This document shows, piece by piece, positions 9,019-18,440 of a DNA stretch of 64,000 nt; within the stretch, counting starts at the first letter, position 1, and every line of letters begins with the position of its first letter. The DNA comes from UBA4874 sp002399435 (lineage in GTDB: Bacteria > Bacillota > Clostridia > Caldicoprobacterales > DTU083): NCBI GenBank assembly GCA_036823195.1, contig DAISGI010000004.1, positions 1 through 64,000 of the forward strand, in the 5' to 3' direction. The notes below the pieces were generated by a model. It was not told the origin of the DNA. It saw only the letters and a program-made list of their open reading frames with translations, and ran no database searches. Made by a program: the position numbers and the translations under genes.

Positions 9019-9675
9019 TTAATAAAGAACGGTTTTTCCCATCCGATATCCCTTTATGAAGTTTTCAAGACCGCGGAGGATATGAGCTCTCATTGCTTCA
9101 CGTCCTTCTTCCGCATTCCGGTCGCGAATATGACCTATAATGCACTGATGCTCCTCAATGGAAAGGCGCCGATGTTCGGCATCTGCTACCCCCCGGCTGT
9201 AGGAGGGGCCGTTCCACATGCTTTCGATAAAAGAGAGCAGACGGGGGCTGTTGGATGCTCGCCAAATACATAAATGAAAAGACTGATTATAATCAGAAAA
9301 GCTCTTTTCCCTCTCCTGCGGCGAAGCATTCTGAATATCTCTCTGCAGCTGTTCCAGTGAAGTGGGATCCATCCCGGCACGAATTGCCCTGGCAACCGCT
9401 TCCCCTTCCAATAACGCACGGGTTTCAAAATGATCAATAATATAGTTTTCATCAATCTGCATTACAACTGCGCTGCGGTTCATGCGTAACCGGATCAGGC
9501 CTTCCTCCGAAAGAACCTGAAAAGCCTCACGCACCGGTGTCCTGGATACAGCAAGCTTTTCAGCCGTACCGGTAAGGGAAAGCTCCTCACCTGCTTTGAT
9601 TTCTCCATTCAAAATCGATTTTCGCAATTCTGCAGCAATACGCACTCTCGTAGGCACAACTGTGATTTTTTTCAT
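9019..9675 (-). CDS. GntR-family (FadR/FCD subgroup) transcriptional regulator
   Basis: 218-residue repressor. The N-terminal winged helix-turn-helix (LRKSILNGEIKAG, then EKLAVSRTPVREAFQVLSEE) is followed by an all-helical FCD ligand domain with conserved metal/ligand-site residues (FHLCIWRAS, EEHQCIIGHI). FCD regulators usually sense hydroxy- or sugar acids, which fits the adjacent acid-uptake and dehydratase operon and the palindrome at 8587-8616. The start at 9675 is chosen for its GAGGAA site directly upstream; the frame extends to 9762 without a ribosome site. Confidence 0.9.
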   Translation of the reverse strand: MKKITVVPTRVRIAAELRKSILNGEIKAGEELSLTGTAEKLAVSRTPVREAFQVLSEEGLIRLRMNRSAVVMQIDENYIIDHFETRALLEGEAVARAIRAGMDPTSLEQLQRDIQNASPQEREKSFSDYNQSFHLCIWRASNSPRLLSFIESMWNGPSYSRGVADAEHRRLSIEEHQCIIGHIRDRNAEEGREAMRAHILRGLENFIKGYRMGKTVLY

Positions 9676-9825
9676 ATTTCCTCGGTCCCAAGTAGATTCT
9701 GCTGCAAGTATCCCTCTGGCAAAGCTATGTAAGCCATCGGGCGATCGCAAAAAACAGTTCATACATCATTACAGCAACTTTATTATAGTATGAACCAAGT
9801 GCGAAAGTCAAGATTCGAAGAACGT

Positions 9826-10095
9826 CTATTCCTTGTTCTGCCCGGAACCCGTAGGACTCCCTTGTCCGGACTTATCCTGCTTCCCTGCTGATACCGTCTT
9901 CCCGGGAAAAGGAATTACCTTCCCCTTGTCATGATCCAGCAGGTCATGCCTTCGCCGCCTGGCGGCAGGTAGACTTTTCCTATGAAACGCAATACTTTTC
10001 TTCTCTTTCTTTTTCCTGCGCCTGTTTTTAATGCGGTAAATCAGAAAAGCCGCCAGAGCGAGCAAGAAAAGAGAAACTGCCGTATATTGATCCAT
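9826..10095 (-). CDS. Small single-span membrane protein, function unknown
   Basis: 89 residues: one N-terminal membrane helix (about residues 5-20, TAVSLFLLALAAFLIYRI), then a very basic cytoplasmic tail (RRRKKKEKK, ARRRRH) and a hydrophilic Gly/Ser/Gln-rich end. Start at 10095 with GGAGGG 5 nt upstream. I do not recognise a family. It stands alone between the GntR gene and the htpG terminator. Confidence 0.6.
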   Translation of the reverse strand: MDQYTAVSLFLLALAAFLIYRIKNRRRKKKEKKSIAFHRKSLPAARRRRHDLLDHDKGKVIPFPGKTVSAGKQDKSGQGSPTGSGQNKE

Positions 10096-10239
10096 AGTCT
10101 CCCTCCATCCATGAACTGTACCCCTGTTGCCCACCTACACGGATAATCCTTAGTCTTTGCAATATGGCACCCGGGTTATTCCTTTTTTTCGCTGTTCCTT
10201 TCCTTCTGCTCCTTCATCCATCCCCTATTATCATATCAC

Positions 10240-10274
10240 AAAAAAGGCCGGTGAAAAAAGGTTCTTCACCGGTC
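10240..10274 (-). terminator. Rho-independent terminator after htpG
   Basis: On the minus strand an 8-bp stem CCGGTGAA / TTCACCGG (10248-10255, 10265-10272), extended by GG/CC past a mismatch, is followed by seven T. It is 70 nt past the htpG stop. Confidence 0.9.
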
Positions 10275-10341
10275 CTGCCTGTCCTTTTCTATTTTTCTCA
10301 GCGGGATGATCTTCTCAGGGGAATTGCTGTTTCCGTTTCAC

Positions 10342-12456
10342 CTATTCCCCGAGCCCTGCAAGCCGGGTCAGCAATTGATTGCTTCTCTTAACAAACGCAG
10401 CCATTTCATCCGGCTCCAGCGGCCTCTGGTTCATCATGGCAAGATCATACACATGTTTACAGATCATTTCCACATCGTCTTTTCGATCGGCCCGATCCTT
10501 CATCTTTTCCAGCCGGGCAATGAGATCATTCTTCCGATTCAGAACCAGAGTCTGCTCCGTCGGAAAGCTCCCCATGTTCAAATCCCCGAATCGTTTCTGC
10601 ATCTCCCGCATTCTTCTGGTTTGCTCCGAAAGCACGATAACGGCCGGAATGTCCTCTGTCTTCAGAGCTTCCACCCGAACTTTCAGATCCTTGCTGTCCA
10701 CGGCTTCCCGGAACAGTTTTTCCAGATCTTCTGAATGGGATTTGTCTTCCTTTTTGTCTTCTTTCTTGTCCTCTTTCCCGTCTTCGGTCTTCTCCTTCAA
10801 AGCATCGGTAATATCGGCATCAATCCCGACAAACTTGATGGACTCTTTCATCTCCAGGAAAGCAATGAAATTGGTATCAATCATGGTATCCAGATACAGG
10901 GCTTCCAGATCATTGTCCCTGAACATCCGGATATACTGAGCCTGCTGTTTCTCATCCGAGACATAAAACACCTTGTCCTTGTGCTTGTCATTGTTTCGGC
11001 TCCGATAATCCTTAAGAAGGGTATAATCCCCGTTCGTGCTCTTATAAATCAGAATATCCTTTACCCGGTCATAGAACTTGTCATCCTTCATGCAGCCATA
11101 TTTAATGAACGGATGGATATCCTCCCAATATTTATTATACTTCTCCCGTTCCGTCTTGAACAGGCTGTTCAGCTTGTCCGCCACTTTCTTGGAAATGTGT
11201 TCGGATATCTTCCTGACATATCCGTCATTCTGCAAAAAACTTCTGGAAACATTGAGAGGCAGATCGGGACAATCGATAACGCCTTTTAGCAGTAACAGGA
11301 ATTCCGGAATTACTTCCTTTATATTATCGGCAACAAATACCTGATTGTTGTAAAGCTTGATCTGCCCTTCCATCCCCTGAAAATCGTTGCGTATTTTCGG
11401 GAAATACAGAATTCCCTTCAGATGGAAAGGATAATCCACATTCAGATGGATCCAGAACAGCGGCTCCTGATAATCCATGAATACCTTGCGATAGAAATCC
11501 TTGTATTCTTCCTCCGTGCATTCGGACGGCCTCTTCAGCCAAAGCGGATGGGTATCGTTGATCGGCTCCGGCTTTGGCGGCTCCTCCGGTTCCACGGATT
11601 CTTCCCCGGCTTTCTCTGTCTCTTCCTTTTCCTCTTTTTCCCCGGATGCTTTCTGATCGGATGTTTCTCCCGCTTTCGTCTCTTCCCCGGGCTTCCCCGC
11701 CTCTTCCTTGGCTTCCTCTGCCTTCTTTTTGGCAGCTTCCTTCGCCTTTTTGGCAGCTTCCTTCGCCTTTTTGGCAGCTTCCTCTGCCTTTTTGGAAGCT
11801 TCTTCTGCCTTTTTTTCCTCTTCCTCTACATCTTCCAGATACACTTCCACCGGCAGAAAGGCACAGTACTTCTCCAGTATCCTGCGCAGTTCATATTTGT
11901 CCAGAAACTCCTTGCTGTCCCCGGAAATATGAAGCGTAACAACAGTACCTCTTTCCTTTCGCCCGGATGAGGTCATTTCAAAATCCGTTCCACCGTCACA
12001 GATCCACTTTACTGCTTCCGCCCCTTCCTGATAAGAAAGGGTATCGATCTCCACCTGGTCCGACACCATAAAAACGGAGTAAAAGCCCAGGCCAAAATGC
12101 CCGATGATCTGGTTGTTTTCGTCCTGATCCTTATACTTCTCCAGAAACTCCTGAGCACCGGAAAAAGCCACCTGATTGATGTACTTTTTGACCTCCCCGG
12201 CCGTCATGCCGATTCCATTGTCCATCACCTGAATGGTTTTCTTTTTCTTGTTCAGCACCACATGGATCGCGTAGTGTTCGCCATCGTCCACTTTCGCATC
12301 TCCCATGGAAACAATCCGCTTCATCTTGGCGATGGCATCGTTCCCATTGGATACCAGTTCGCGGAGAAAAATATCCTTGTCCGAATAAAGCCATTTCTTT
12401 ATGATCGGAAAGATATCTGCAGTATTGACAGAAATATTTCCACTTTCTTGAATCAT
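10342..12456 (-). CDS. htpG: Molecular chaperone HtpG (Hsp90) with expanded charged linker
   Basis: 704-residue ATP-dependent chaperone. The N-terminal Bergerat ATP site has RELVSNGNDA (about 33-41), DNGIG (79-83) and GHFGLGFYS (119-127). The middle domain begins at NDTHPLWLKRP (about 300), and a C-terminal dimerisation domain follows. Between N and middle domains lies an unusual linker of about 90 residues (209-298) built of KKAKEAA-type repeats and Glu/Lys runs, resembling the eukaryotic Hsp90 charged linker. A shorter KEDKKEDKKEDK insertion precedes the C-terminal domain. I start at ATG 12456, since the residues that follow match the family start and GGAGG lies 11 nt upstream; a TTG 39 nt earlier is possible. 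It is 31 nt after the SNF2 gene, so co-transcribed. Confidence 0.95.
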   Translation of the reverse strand: MIQESGNISVNTADIFPIIKKWLYSDKDIFLRELVSNGNDAIAKMKRIVSMGDAKVDDGEHYAIHVVLNKKKKTIQVMDNGIGMTAGEVKKYINQVAFSGAQEFLEKYKDQDENNQIIGHFGLGFYSVFMVSDQVEIDTLSYQEGAEAVKWICDGGTDFEMTSSGRKERGTVVTLHISGDSKEFLDKYELRRILEKYCAFLPVEVYLEDVEEEEKKAEEASKKAEEAAKKAKEAAKKAKEAAKKKAEEAKEEAGKPGEETKAGETSDQKASGEKEEKEETEKAGEESVEPEEPPKPEPINDTHPLWLKRPSECTEEEYKDFYRKVFMDYQEPLFWIHLNVDYPFHLKGILYFPKIRNDFQGMEGQIKLYNNQVFVADNIKEVIPEFLLLLKGVIDCPDLPLNVSRSFLQNDGYVRKISEHISKKVADKLNSLFKTEREKYNKYWEDIHPFIKYGCMKDDKFYDRVKDILIYKSTNGDYTLLKDYRSRNNDKHKDKVFYVSDEKQQAQYIRMFRDNDLEALYLDTMIDTNFIAFLEMKESIKFVGIDADITDALKEKTEDGKEDKKEDKKEDKSHSEDLEKLFREAVDSKDLKVRVEALKTEDIPAVIVLSEQTRRMREMQKRFGDLNMGSFPTEQTLVLNRKNDLIARLEKMKDRADRKDDVEMICKHVYDLAMMNQRPLEPDEMAAFVKRSNQLLTRLAGLGE

Positions 12457-12487
12457 GATTTGTTCAACCTCCAATAACTTCTGTTTT

Positions 12488-15400
12488 TTATTCAAACAGT
12501 GCCATGACTTCCTCTTTCGTCATCCTGGATACAAACGTCTCGCCAGGCTTGATCACGGCATCCGTCAGATTCCTCTTTTGTTCCTTCAGATGCTCGATTT
12601 TCTCTTCAATCGTGCCTTTTGTGATCAGCCGCATGACATGAACCGCCTTCTTCTGCCCAATCCGATACGCCCGGTCCGACGCCTGATCCTCCACCGCCGG
12701 ATTCCACCAGGGATCAAAATGGATGACCGTATCGGCTCCAGTCAGATTCAGACCCGTTCCCCCGGCCTTTAAAGAAACCAGAAACACCTCTGCTTCCCCT
12801 TCATTGAATCTCTTTACCAGTTTGCCGCGTTCCCGCACTTCGGTATTTCCATCCAGATAAAAGGTATGGATCCGGCTCGCTTCCAGCCGCTCCCGGATCA
12901 GCTTCAGCATACTGGTGAACTGCGAAAACAGCAGCACACGATGCCCGCTTCCCAACGCATCGGACAGGATTTCATCCAGCAGAAGCATCTTGCCGCTTTC
13001 TCCGCTGTAATTTTCCAGAAACATTCCGGGATGACAACAGATCTGCCGCAGCCGGGTCAGCGCAGCCAATATCTTAATCTGACTCCGTTCATAGCCCGAA
13101 CGGCCGATTTCAGCCGTAATCTCCCCCCGGACCCGGGACAGATAAGCCAGATAAACCTTCTTTTGCTCCACAGTCAGATCCGCGACCATCCGGCTTTCAA
13201 TCTTTTCCGGAAGCTCCTTCAGTACATCTGTTTTCAGGCGCCGGAGGATGAAGGGCTTGATATGCTTTGCCAACTCCTCCACCGTATCTGTGTCGTGCTC
13301 CTTCACAATGGGCTTTTCATAATCCGACAGAAACTTTGCATGACTGAACAGGTAGCCCGGCATAACAAAGTCAAAGATGGACCAAAGCTCGGAAGGGGAA
13401 TTCTCCATAGGCGTACCTGTCAGGGCAAATCGCCTCTTTGCGTGGATCGACTTGACCGCTTTCGCACCCTGGGAAGCAGGATTTTTAATATGCTGCGCTT
13501 CATCGATAATGCAATAACGGAAGGTAAACTTCTGATAGCTTTCCTTATCCCTGCGGATTAAAGGATAGGAGGTAATCACCAGATCGACTTCCGGAATTTG
13601 TTCCATCAGCTTTTCCCGTTCGCCTCGGTTGCCAATCAACAGCAGCGTTGACAGATCCGGCGCGAACTTCCGGACTTCCTCCTGCCAGTTGCACACCAGG
13701 GAAGTCGGCGCCACCACCAGGGACGGTTCCCCGCACCCTTCCTCCTTGTCTGAGAGAAGCAGCGTAAGCACCTGCAGGGTCTTCCCAAGGCCCATGTCAT
13801 CTGCCAGGATCCCACCCATCCCGTATCGGGACAGGGTTTTCAGCCATTTGAATCCCAGCTGCTGATAATCCCGCAAGATCCCTTTCAGGGACTCCGGTAT
13901 ATCCGCATGAACCTCTCCGGGCTTCCGGATATCCCTTACCATATCACGGAAGGCATCGTCCTCCTGAATATCCTGTATCCCGGAATCCTGCAGCTGGCGG
14001 TCCAGATACAATGCGCGGTATTTCGGCATCTCCATCGTCCCGTTCCGCAAATCCCTGTCCCGGATGCCAAGATGTTCCGTCAATTCCGCCAGTCCGTCCA
14101 GCTCCCTGTTGTCCAGAGGTAAAAAGCTCCCATCCTTCAGCCGGTAATACCGTTTCTTTTCCCGCAGCGCTTCAAAAATCCGGTCAAGCTCGGAAGAATG
14201 AATCCCGCCGATATCAAAGGTAAACTCCAGCAGATCCGTATCTGCGCTCAGACGAATTCCGGCAGAATAGGTCAATTTGCTGTGGACAATCACCCGAAAG
14301 TCCTCAGAATAGTATACATCCGCCATCTGCTGCAGCTGAAACAAACCGGTATGAAAAAAGGAAAAAATATTTTCTTCCTCTTCCAGATACACACCATGGG
14401 GGCAAACCAGAAAGGAGTATTTTTCAAAAAGGCCCAGTACCTTTCGCTCGGTATCCATATCCCGGATCAGGATTTTGCCGCCCTTTTCCGATGCCGGACT
14501 ATGGTGCTCCGGATCAAAGGGATCGATTTTCTTTTCTCCATATTGGAACAGGACACGAGCCTGAATGCCTGCCCCTTCCCGGTCAAAGTAGATCCTGGCC
14601 TGCAGGGGTTTCCTTTCCACCATCTGGTCCACAGGATCACTGGTCTGAACACTGCCGACCCGCTCCGCATGAGGCAGCACCTCCGAAACAAAGCGCTCCC
14701 TGTCCTCTCCGGTAAAAAGCAGCTTTCTGCTCCCTGTATGGTCCATGATTCTGACAAAGGGCATGATATTTCGGATCTGATCCACTGGCGGCCGATAAAT
14801 CCGATCCCCCACCAAAATATAGGTCCCGTCCGATGTCAGGCTGTGGATGGAATCTGCCAGTTCGATATTCATGGCCAGATCCTCACCCTCCTTGTCCACT
14901 GAAAACTGAACCGGGACGGCTTCCCGGCGGATCCGTACATCGTCACAGACCCTGCCATGCAGTATGGCCCGGAAGGGTTGATCGTCCATAATGGAGAAAA
15001 AACGTCTGACAAGGGCATCCGTCAGACAAATGTATTTATCGTGAAACAAACCGGAGCTGTAATGGTACCCATTGTCCAATCCGTTCACCTGGTACAATTC
15101 ATGGAGAAAATCGATCAGTGGATCCTGCTCCTCCGGAAACATATGCCAATCGGGATCATAGGTAAATTGCCTGCCAAAATAGATGGAATTCCGGTTTTCC
15201 AGGTCCTCCAGAAACTTTCTCACATTGCGCACCACATACATCCGTTTCTCTCCGATTCGAAAAGACAGAAGAGAGGATACGCCATAATCCTCCTCCACAT
15301 CCGGCCGGAATTCATAGACCGGCTCCAGGGTGACCGGAGTTTGCCCGACAGACGGCGAATATTGAAAATAATGAAAAATCTCCCTGGCGGTTCTTTTTGC

Positions 15401-15715
15401 CATGATCGTCCGAAATCCATCGTGCTCTTTCAGCCACTTTAAATGAAGCAGAACCGCCACGATATGCTTGCAGTGCCCCCAGTACTTCCGGCTGGCCGGA
15501 CAGGTGCATTCCGCAGACTGAAAAATACCATCATCATCAAACACAATGCGCACATTATAGTCCTGACGGCCCCTTACCACGCTGTATATGATTTCCTTGT
15601 CCTCCTGGATCCGGATATTTTTGATCCTCCCGCTGCGATAATAAGCCATGCCCCGCTTATAAACCTGCGGCGACGCACTGTAGTTCACAATCAGGGAGTC
15701 CGGTATCTGAAGCAT
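12488..15715 (-). CDS. SWIM zinc-finger SNF2-family DNA-dependent ATPase
   Basis: 1075-residue Swi2/Snf2 helicase-like protein that should translocate on double-stranded DNA. It has an N-terminal SWIM finger (C70-x-C72...C82-x-H84), a long middle region (bacterial SNF2-associated domain), then motor motifs: Walker A DDMGLGKT (about residue 640), DEAQ box IIDEAQH, TGTPMEN, LLFSQFTSML, and motif V/VI (GGTGLNL, DRAYRIGQ). Start at ATG 15715 with AAGGA 8 nt upstream. Such proteins occur in many Firmicutes with roles in transcription or DNA repair still unclear. Its pairing with htpG on one transcript is notable. Confidence 0.93.
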   Translation of the reverse strand: MLQIPDSLIVNYSASPQVYKRGMAYYRSGRIKNIRIQEDKEIIYSVVRGRQDYNVRIVFDDDGIFQSAECTCPASRKYWGHCKHIVAVLLHLKWLKEHDGFRTIMAKRTAREIFHYFQYSPSVGQTPVTLEPVYEFRPDVEEDYGVSSLLSFRIGEKRMYVVRNVRKFLEDLENRNSIYFGRQFTYDPDWHMFPEEQDPLIDFLHELYQVNGLDNGYHYSSGLFHDKYICLTDALVRRFFSIMDDQPFRAILHGRVCDDVRIRREAVPVQFSVDKEGEDLAMNIELADSIHSLTSDGTYILVGDRIYRPPVDQIRNIMPFVRIMDHTGSRKLLFTGEDRERFVSEVLPHAERVGSVQTSDPVDQMVERKPLQARIYFDREGAGIQARVLFQYGEKKIDPFDPEHHSPASEKGGKILIRDMDTERKVLGLFEKYSFLVCPHGVYLEEEENIFSFFHTGLFQLQQMADVYYSEDFRVIVHSKLTYSAGIRLSADTDLLEFTFDIGGIHSSELDRIFEALREKKRYYRLKDGSFLPLDNRELDGLAELTEHLGIRDRDLRNGTMEMPKYRALYLDRQLQDSGIQDIQEDDAFRDMVRDIRKPGEVHADIPESLKGILRDYQQLGFKWLKTLSRYGMGGILADDMGLGKTLQVLTLLLSDKEEGCGEPSLVVAPTSLVCNWQEEVRKFAPDLSTLLLIGNRGEREKLMEQIPEVDLVITSYPLIRRDKESYQKFTFRYCIIDEAQHIKNPASQGAKAVKSIHAKRRFALTGTPMENSPSELWSIFDFVMPGYLFSHAKFLSDYEKPIVKEHDTDTVEELAKHIKPFILRRLKTDVLKELPEKIESRMVADLTVEQKKVYLAYLSRVRGEITAEIGRSGYERSQIKILAALTRLRQICCHPGMFLENYSGESGKMLLLDEILSDALGSGHRVLLFSQFTSMLKLIRERLEASRIHTFYLDGNTEVRERGKLVKRFNEGEAEVFLVSLKAGGTGLNLTGADTVIHFDPWWNPAVEDQASDRAYRIGQKKAVHVMRLITKGTIEEKIEHLKEQKRNLTDAVIKPGETFVSRMTKEEVMALFE

Positions 15716-15784
15716 TGGCAAAATCCTTCCTTTTAGATATCCTATTAGATGTCCTATCCAAATATTATAACATTTTTACAGGAC

Positions 15785-16696
15785 TTATGGAAGGGGCTCA
15801 AATTTTCGCTTTCCGCCTGGCGCCGGCACTCCTTTCGCTTTTATGTTTTCCATCTTGTCGAATTCCCCATTTTCCTCCGGGTTGCCTTTATTCCGGTAAG
15901 CCCCCGGCGGCAGGCCATATGCTTTTCGAAACTGACGGGAAAAATTGGGCAGGTCATTGAATCCGCAGGAATACATGACCTCCTTGATCGTCATATCGGT
16001 GGTCCCGATCAGGTTTTCCGCCCGTTTCAGCCGAAAGGACAGCAGATATTCCTGTACCGATAATCCCAGCTTTTCCTTGAAAACACGAAAAAGATGACTC
16101 CTGCTGATACCCAGACGGGAGGCAATCTGGCCAACCGTGATCCCGTAGGAAAAATTTTTGCTGATGTAATCCAGAGCCGGTTCCACAATGCCGGTGCGTT
16201 TGCCTGCCGGCGCTTCTTCCCGTTGAATCATGGAAAAGAATTCATACAAACGGGACAGGGTCAGAAATTCATTGCTCCCGGAGTCACAGATCTCACGCAG
16301 TTCCCGCATACAGGTCTCCATCCGCGTCGGGTCGGCATAGAAAAATGCCGGATGCTCCAGACTGATGCCGCATTGACTGCAGATCTTCGCTGCTTCGGTT
16401 CCGTTGAAGCCAACCCAGCAGTATTTCCACGGATTGTTCCGGTCTGCCTGATAATAGGTCACCACACCGGGCACAATCAAAAATCCCTCTCCCCGGCTCA
16501 GCCGGTATTCCTTTTTCCCTACGGAAAAGGTCCCTTCCCCGTCCAGAATACAATGGATCAGGAAATGATCCCTTACTGCCGGGCCAAAGCTGTGCCCCCT
16601 CCCGCAGGCTTCCCATCCGACCTGGTGGATATAAACAACACCGGATACGGTATCTCCTTTTTGTTCGATCCATTCGCGAGTCATACCATCCTTCAT
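15785..16696 (-). CDS. AraC-family regulator with cupin-type sugar-binding domain
   Basis: 303 residues: N-terminal AraC-binding cupin (HFLIHCILDGEGTF, GEGFLIVPG, about 40-90) and C-terminal double helix-turn-helix (GQIASRLGISRSHLFRVFKE and IKEVMYSCGFNDLPNFSRQF) with a short Gly/Lys-rich tail. It is divergent from the alpha-galactosidase gene, so probably the melibiose/raffinose-responsive activator of melA (inference). Start at 16696; GGAGG lies 13 nt upstream. The in-frame ATG at 16684 with AAGGATGG is an alternative. Confidence 0.9.
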   Translation of the reverse strand: MKDGMTREWIEQKGDTVSGVVYIHQVGWEACGRGHSFGPAVRDHFLIHCILDGEGTFSVGKKEYRLSRGEGFLIVPGVVTYYQADRNNPWKYCWVGFNGTEAAKICSQCGISLEHPAFFYADPTRMETCMRELREICDSGSNEFLTLSRLYEFFSMIQREEAPAGKRTGIVEPALDYISKNFSYGITVGQIASRLGISRSHLFRVFKEKLGLSVQEYLLSFRLKRAENLIGTTDMTIKEVMYSCGFNDLPNFSRQFRKAYGLPPGAYRNKGNPEENGEFDKMENIKAKGVPAPGGKRKFEPLP

Positions 16697-16736
16697 GTTC
16701 CCAATTTGTCCTCCGCTTAAATTTCATATTAATTTA

Positions 16737-16784
16737 CATGTTAAACTGCATGCTAAACTGCATGTTAAATTACATGTTGAATTA
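16737..16784. repeat. Four 12-bp direct repeats in the araC/melA intergenic region
   Basis: Head-to-tail units of the form CATGTTAAACTG at 16737, 16749, 16761 and 16773, with one to three differences each. They lie 41 nt before the AraC start and 159 nt before melA. AraC-family activators bind direct repeats, so these are operator candidates, although 12 bp is shorter than the usual 17-21 bp AraC spacing. The rest of the 246-bp region is A/T-rich and shows no clear promoter. Confidence 0.7.
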
Positions 16785-16942
16785 CATACAAAAAAATTAT
16801 ATCATACATATTATGTAATGCAACATTAAAACAATAATTTGCAACAATGTTCCATATCAATTTCACCGGATATCGTTTAGAATAAAGCCGTAAGGACACA
16901 GGACCCATGCAATAGTTTGCAACCAATAAGAGGAGGAGAATT

Positions 16943-18268
16943 ATGCCAAAAATTACATTTATGGGTGCCGGAAGTACCGTATTCGCACGAAATGTGCTGG
17001 GGGACTGCATGTGCACACCGGCTCTGCGGGAAAGCGAACTCGCCCTTTACGATATTGATGCCAAAAGGCTCGAAGAGTCCGAAATGATACTGAAGGCCAT
17101 CAACAAAAACGTAAACGAAAACAGAGCCGTCATTAAAACCTATCTTGGTGTGGAACACAGAAAGGAAGCCCTGAAAGGAGCGGATTTTGTCGTCAATGCC
17201 ATTCAGGTCGGATTATACGATCCGTGTACCATCATTGACTTTGAAGTCCCGAAGAAATACGGCCTCCGGCAGACCATTGCGGATACACTGGGAATCGGCG
17301 GCATCATGCGTGCCCTTCGTACCATTCCGGTGCTCCAGGATTTTGCCGACGATATGGAGGAAGTCTGTCCCGATGCCTGGTTCCTGAATTACACCAACCC
17401 TATGGCCATGCTGTCCGGATACATGCAGCGATATACCGGCATCAGGACAGTGGGCTTATGCCACAGCGTACAGGTCTGCTCCTCCACCCTGCTGAAATCT
17501 CTGGGAATGGAAGATAAACTGGAAGGCCGCCGCGAGCTGATCGCGGGGATCAACCACATGGGCTGGCTGCTTGCGATCCATGACAAGGATGGAAACGATC
17601 TGTATCCGGAAATCCGGAAGCGCGCCGCGGAGAAAAACGCATCCGAAAAGCACAATGACATGGTCCGCTTTGAATACATCAGGCGGCTGGGCTATTATTG
17701 CACCGAATCCAGTGAGCACAATGCGGAATACAATCCGCTTTTCATCAAGTCCAAATACCCCGAACTGATTGACAAGCTGAACATCCCGCTGGATGAGTAT
17801 CCCCGCAGATGCGTAAACCAGATCAAAGGCTGGGAAGAAGAAAAGAACAATATCCTTCAGAACGGCAAGGTGACCCATGAGCGCTCCAGGGAATATGCTT
17901 CCTATATTATGGAGTCCATTGCGACCAATACCCTGTATAAAATCGGTGGCAACGTGCTGAACACCGGTTTGATTGACAACCTGCCCGCAGACGCCTGCGT
18001 TGAAGTGCCCTGCCTGGTGGACGGCGGCGGGATCCGCCCCTGTCATGTGGGAAGATTGCCCGTTCAGCTGGCTGCCATGAATATGACCAACATCAATGTT
18101 CAGCTGATGACCATTGAAGCAGCCCGAACCCGGAAAATCGAAAACATCTATCAGGCTGCCATGTTGGATCCCCATACCGCAGCTGAGCTGTCCATCGATG
18201 ATATCGTGAAAATGTGTGACGATCTGATTGAAGCTCACGGTGAATACATGGCTATGTACCATAAATAG
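16943..18268 (+). CDS. melA: Alpha-galactosidase, glycoside hydrolase family 4
   Basis: 441-residue GH4 enzyme. The family uses NAD+ and Mn2+ and cleaves glycosides by an oxidation-elimination mechanism. It has the N-terminal Rossmann start ITFMGAGSTVFA, NYTNPMAML, the metal cysteine in GLCHSVQ, and the metal His in INHMGWL. The CHSVQ and NHMGW motifs match the MelA alpha-galactosidase branch rather than 6-phospho-glucosidases (CNVP branch). Strong AGGAGGAG site before ATG 16943. Substrates would be melibiose- or raffinose-type alpha-galactosides in the cytoplasm. No melibiose permease is adjacent, so uptake is by another locus. Confidence 0.93.
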   Translation: MPKITFMGAGSTVFARNVLGDCMCTPALRESELALYDIDAKRLEESEMILKAINKNVNENRAVIKTYLGVEHRKEALKGADFVVNAIQVGLYDPCTIIDFEVPKKYGLRQTIADTLGIGGIMRALRTIPVLQDFADDMEEVCPDAWFLNYTNPMAMLSGYMQRYTGIRTVGLCHSVQVCSSTLLKSLGMEDKLEGRRELIAGINHMGWLLAIHDKDGNDLYPEIRKRAAEKNASEKHNDMVRFEYIRRLGYYCTESSEHNAEYNPLFIKSKYPELIDKLNIPLDEYPRRCVNQIKGWEEEKNNILQNGKVTHERSREYASYIMESIATNTLYKIGGNVLNTGLIDNLPADACVEVPCLVDGGGIRPCHVGRLPVQLAAMNMTNINVQLMTIEAARTRKIENIYQAAMLDPHTAAELSIDDIVKMCDDLIEAHGEYMAMYHK

Positions 18269-18313
18269 AAGTTGGAGACTGGAAGCCGGAATCAGTCTCC
18301 CTTCCGGGAAATG

Positions 18314-18347
18314 GAAGCGGCATGATCCATCCGGATCATGCCGCTTC
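18314..18347. terminator. Strong hairpin terminator between convergent genes
   Basis: Perfect 15-bp stem (left 18314-18328, right 18333-18347, core GCGGCATGATCC) with a 4-nt loop, 46 nt after the melA stop. The plus-strand side continues with a short pyrimidine-rich tail. It lies between melA and the convergent dehydrogenase gene, so probably works in both directions. Confidence 0.85.
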
Positions 18348-18392
18348 TCTGTCTCTATTCCATTATTTGAAATATTTGAAAACCAATAATTG

Positions 18393-18426
18393 CTTGATAT
18401 CTATAGATACTTGATATCTATAGATG
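18393..18426. repeat. Two 17-bp tandem repeats at the end of a Gfo/Idh gene
   Basis: Two copies of CTTGATATCTATAGAT(A/G) in tandem, with a third degenerate start at 18427. Each unit contains the 12-bp palindrome TATCTATAGATA. The array ends 14 nt from the stop codon of the minus-strand dehydrogenase. Confidence 0.85.
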
Positions 18427-18440
18427 CTTAAAATCATAAT

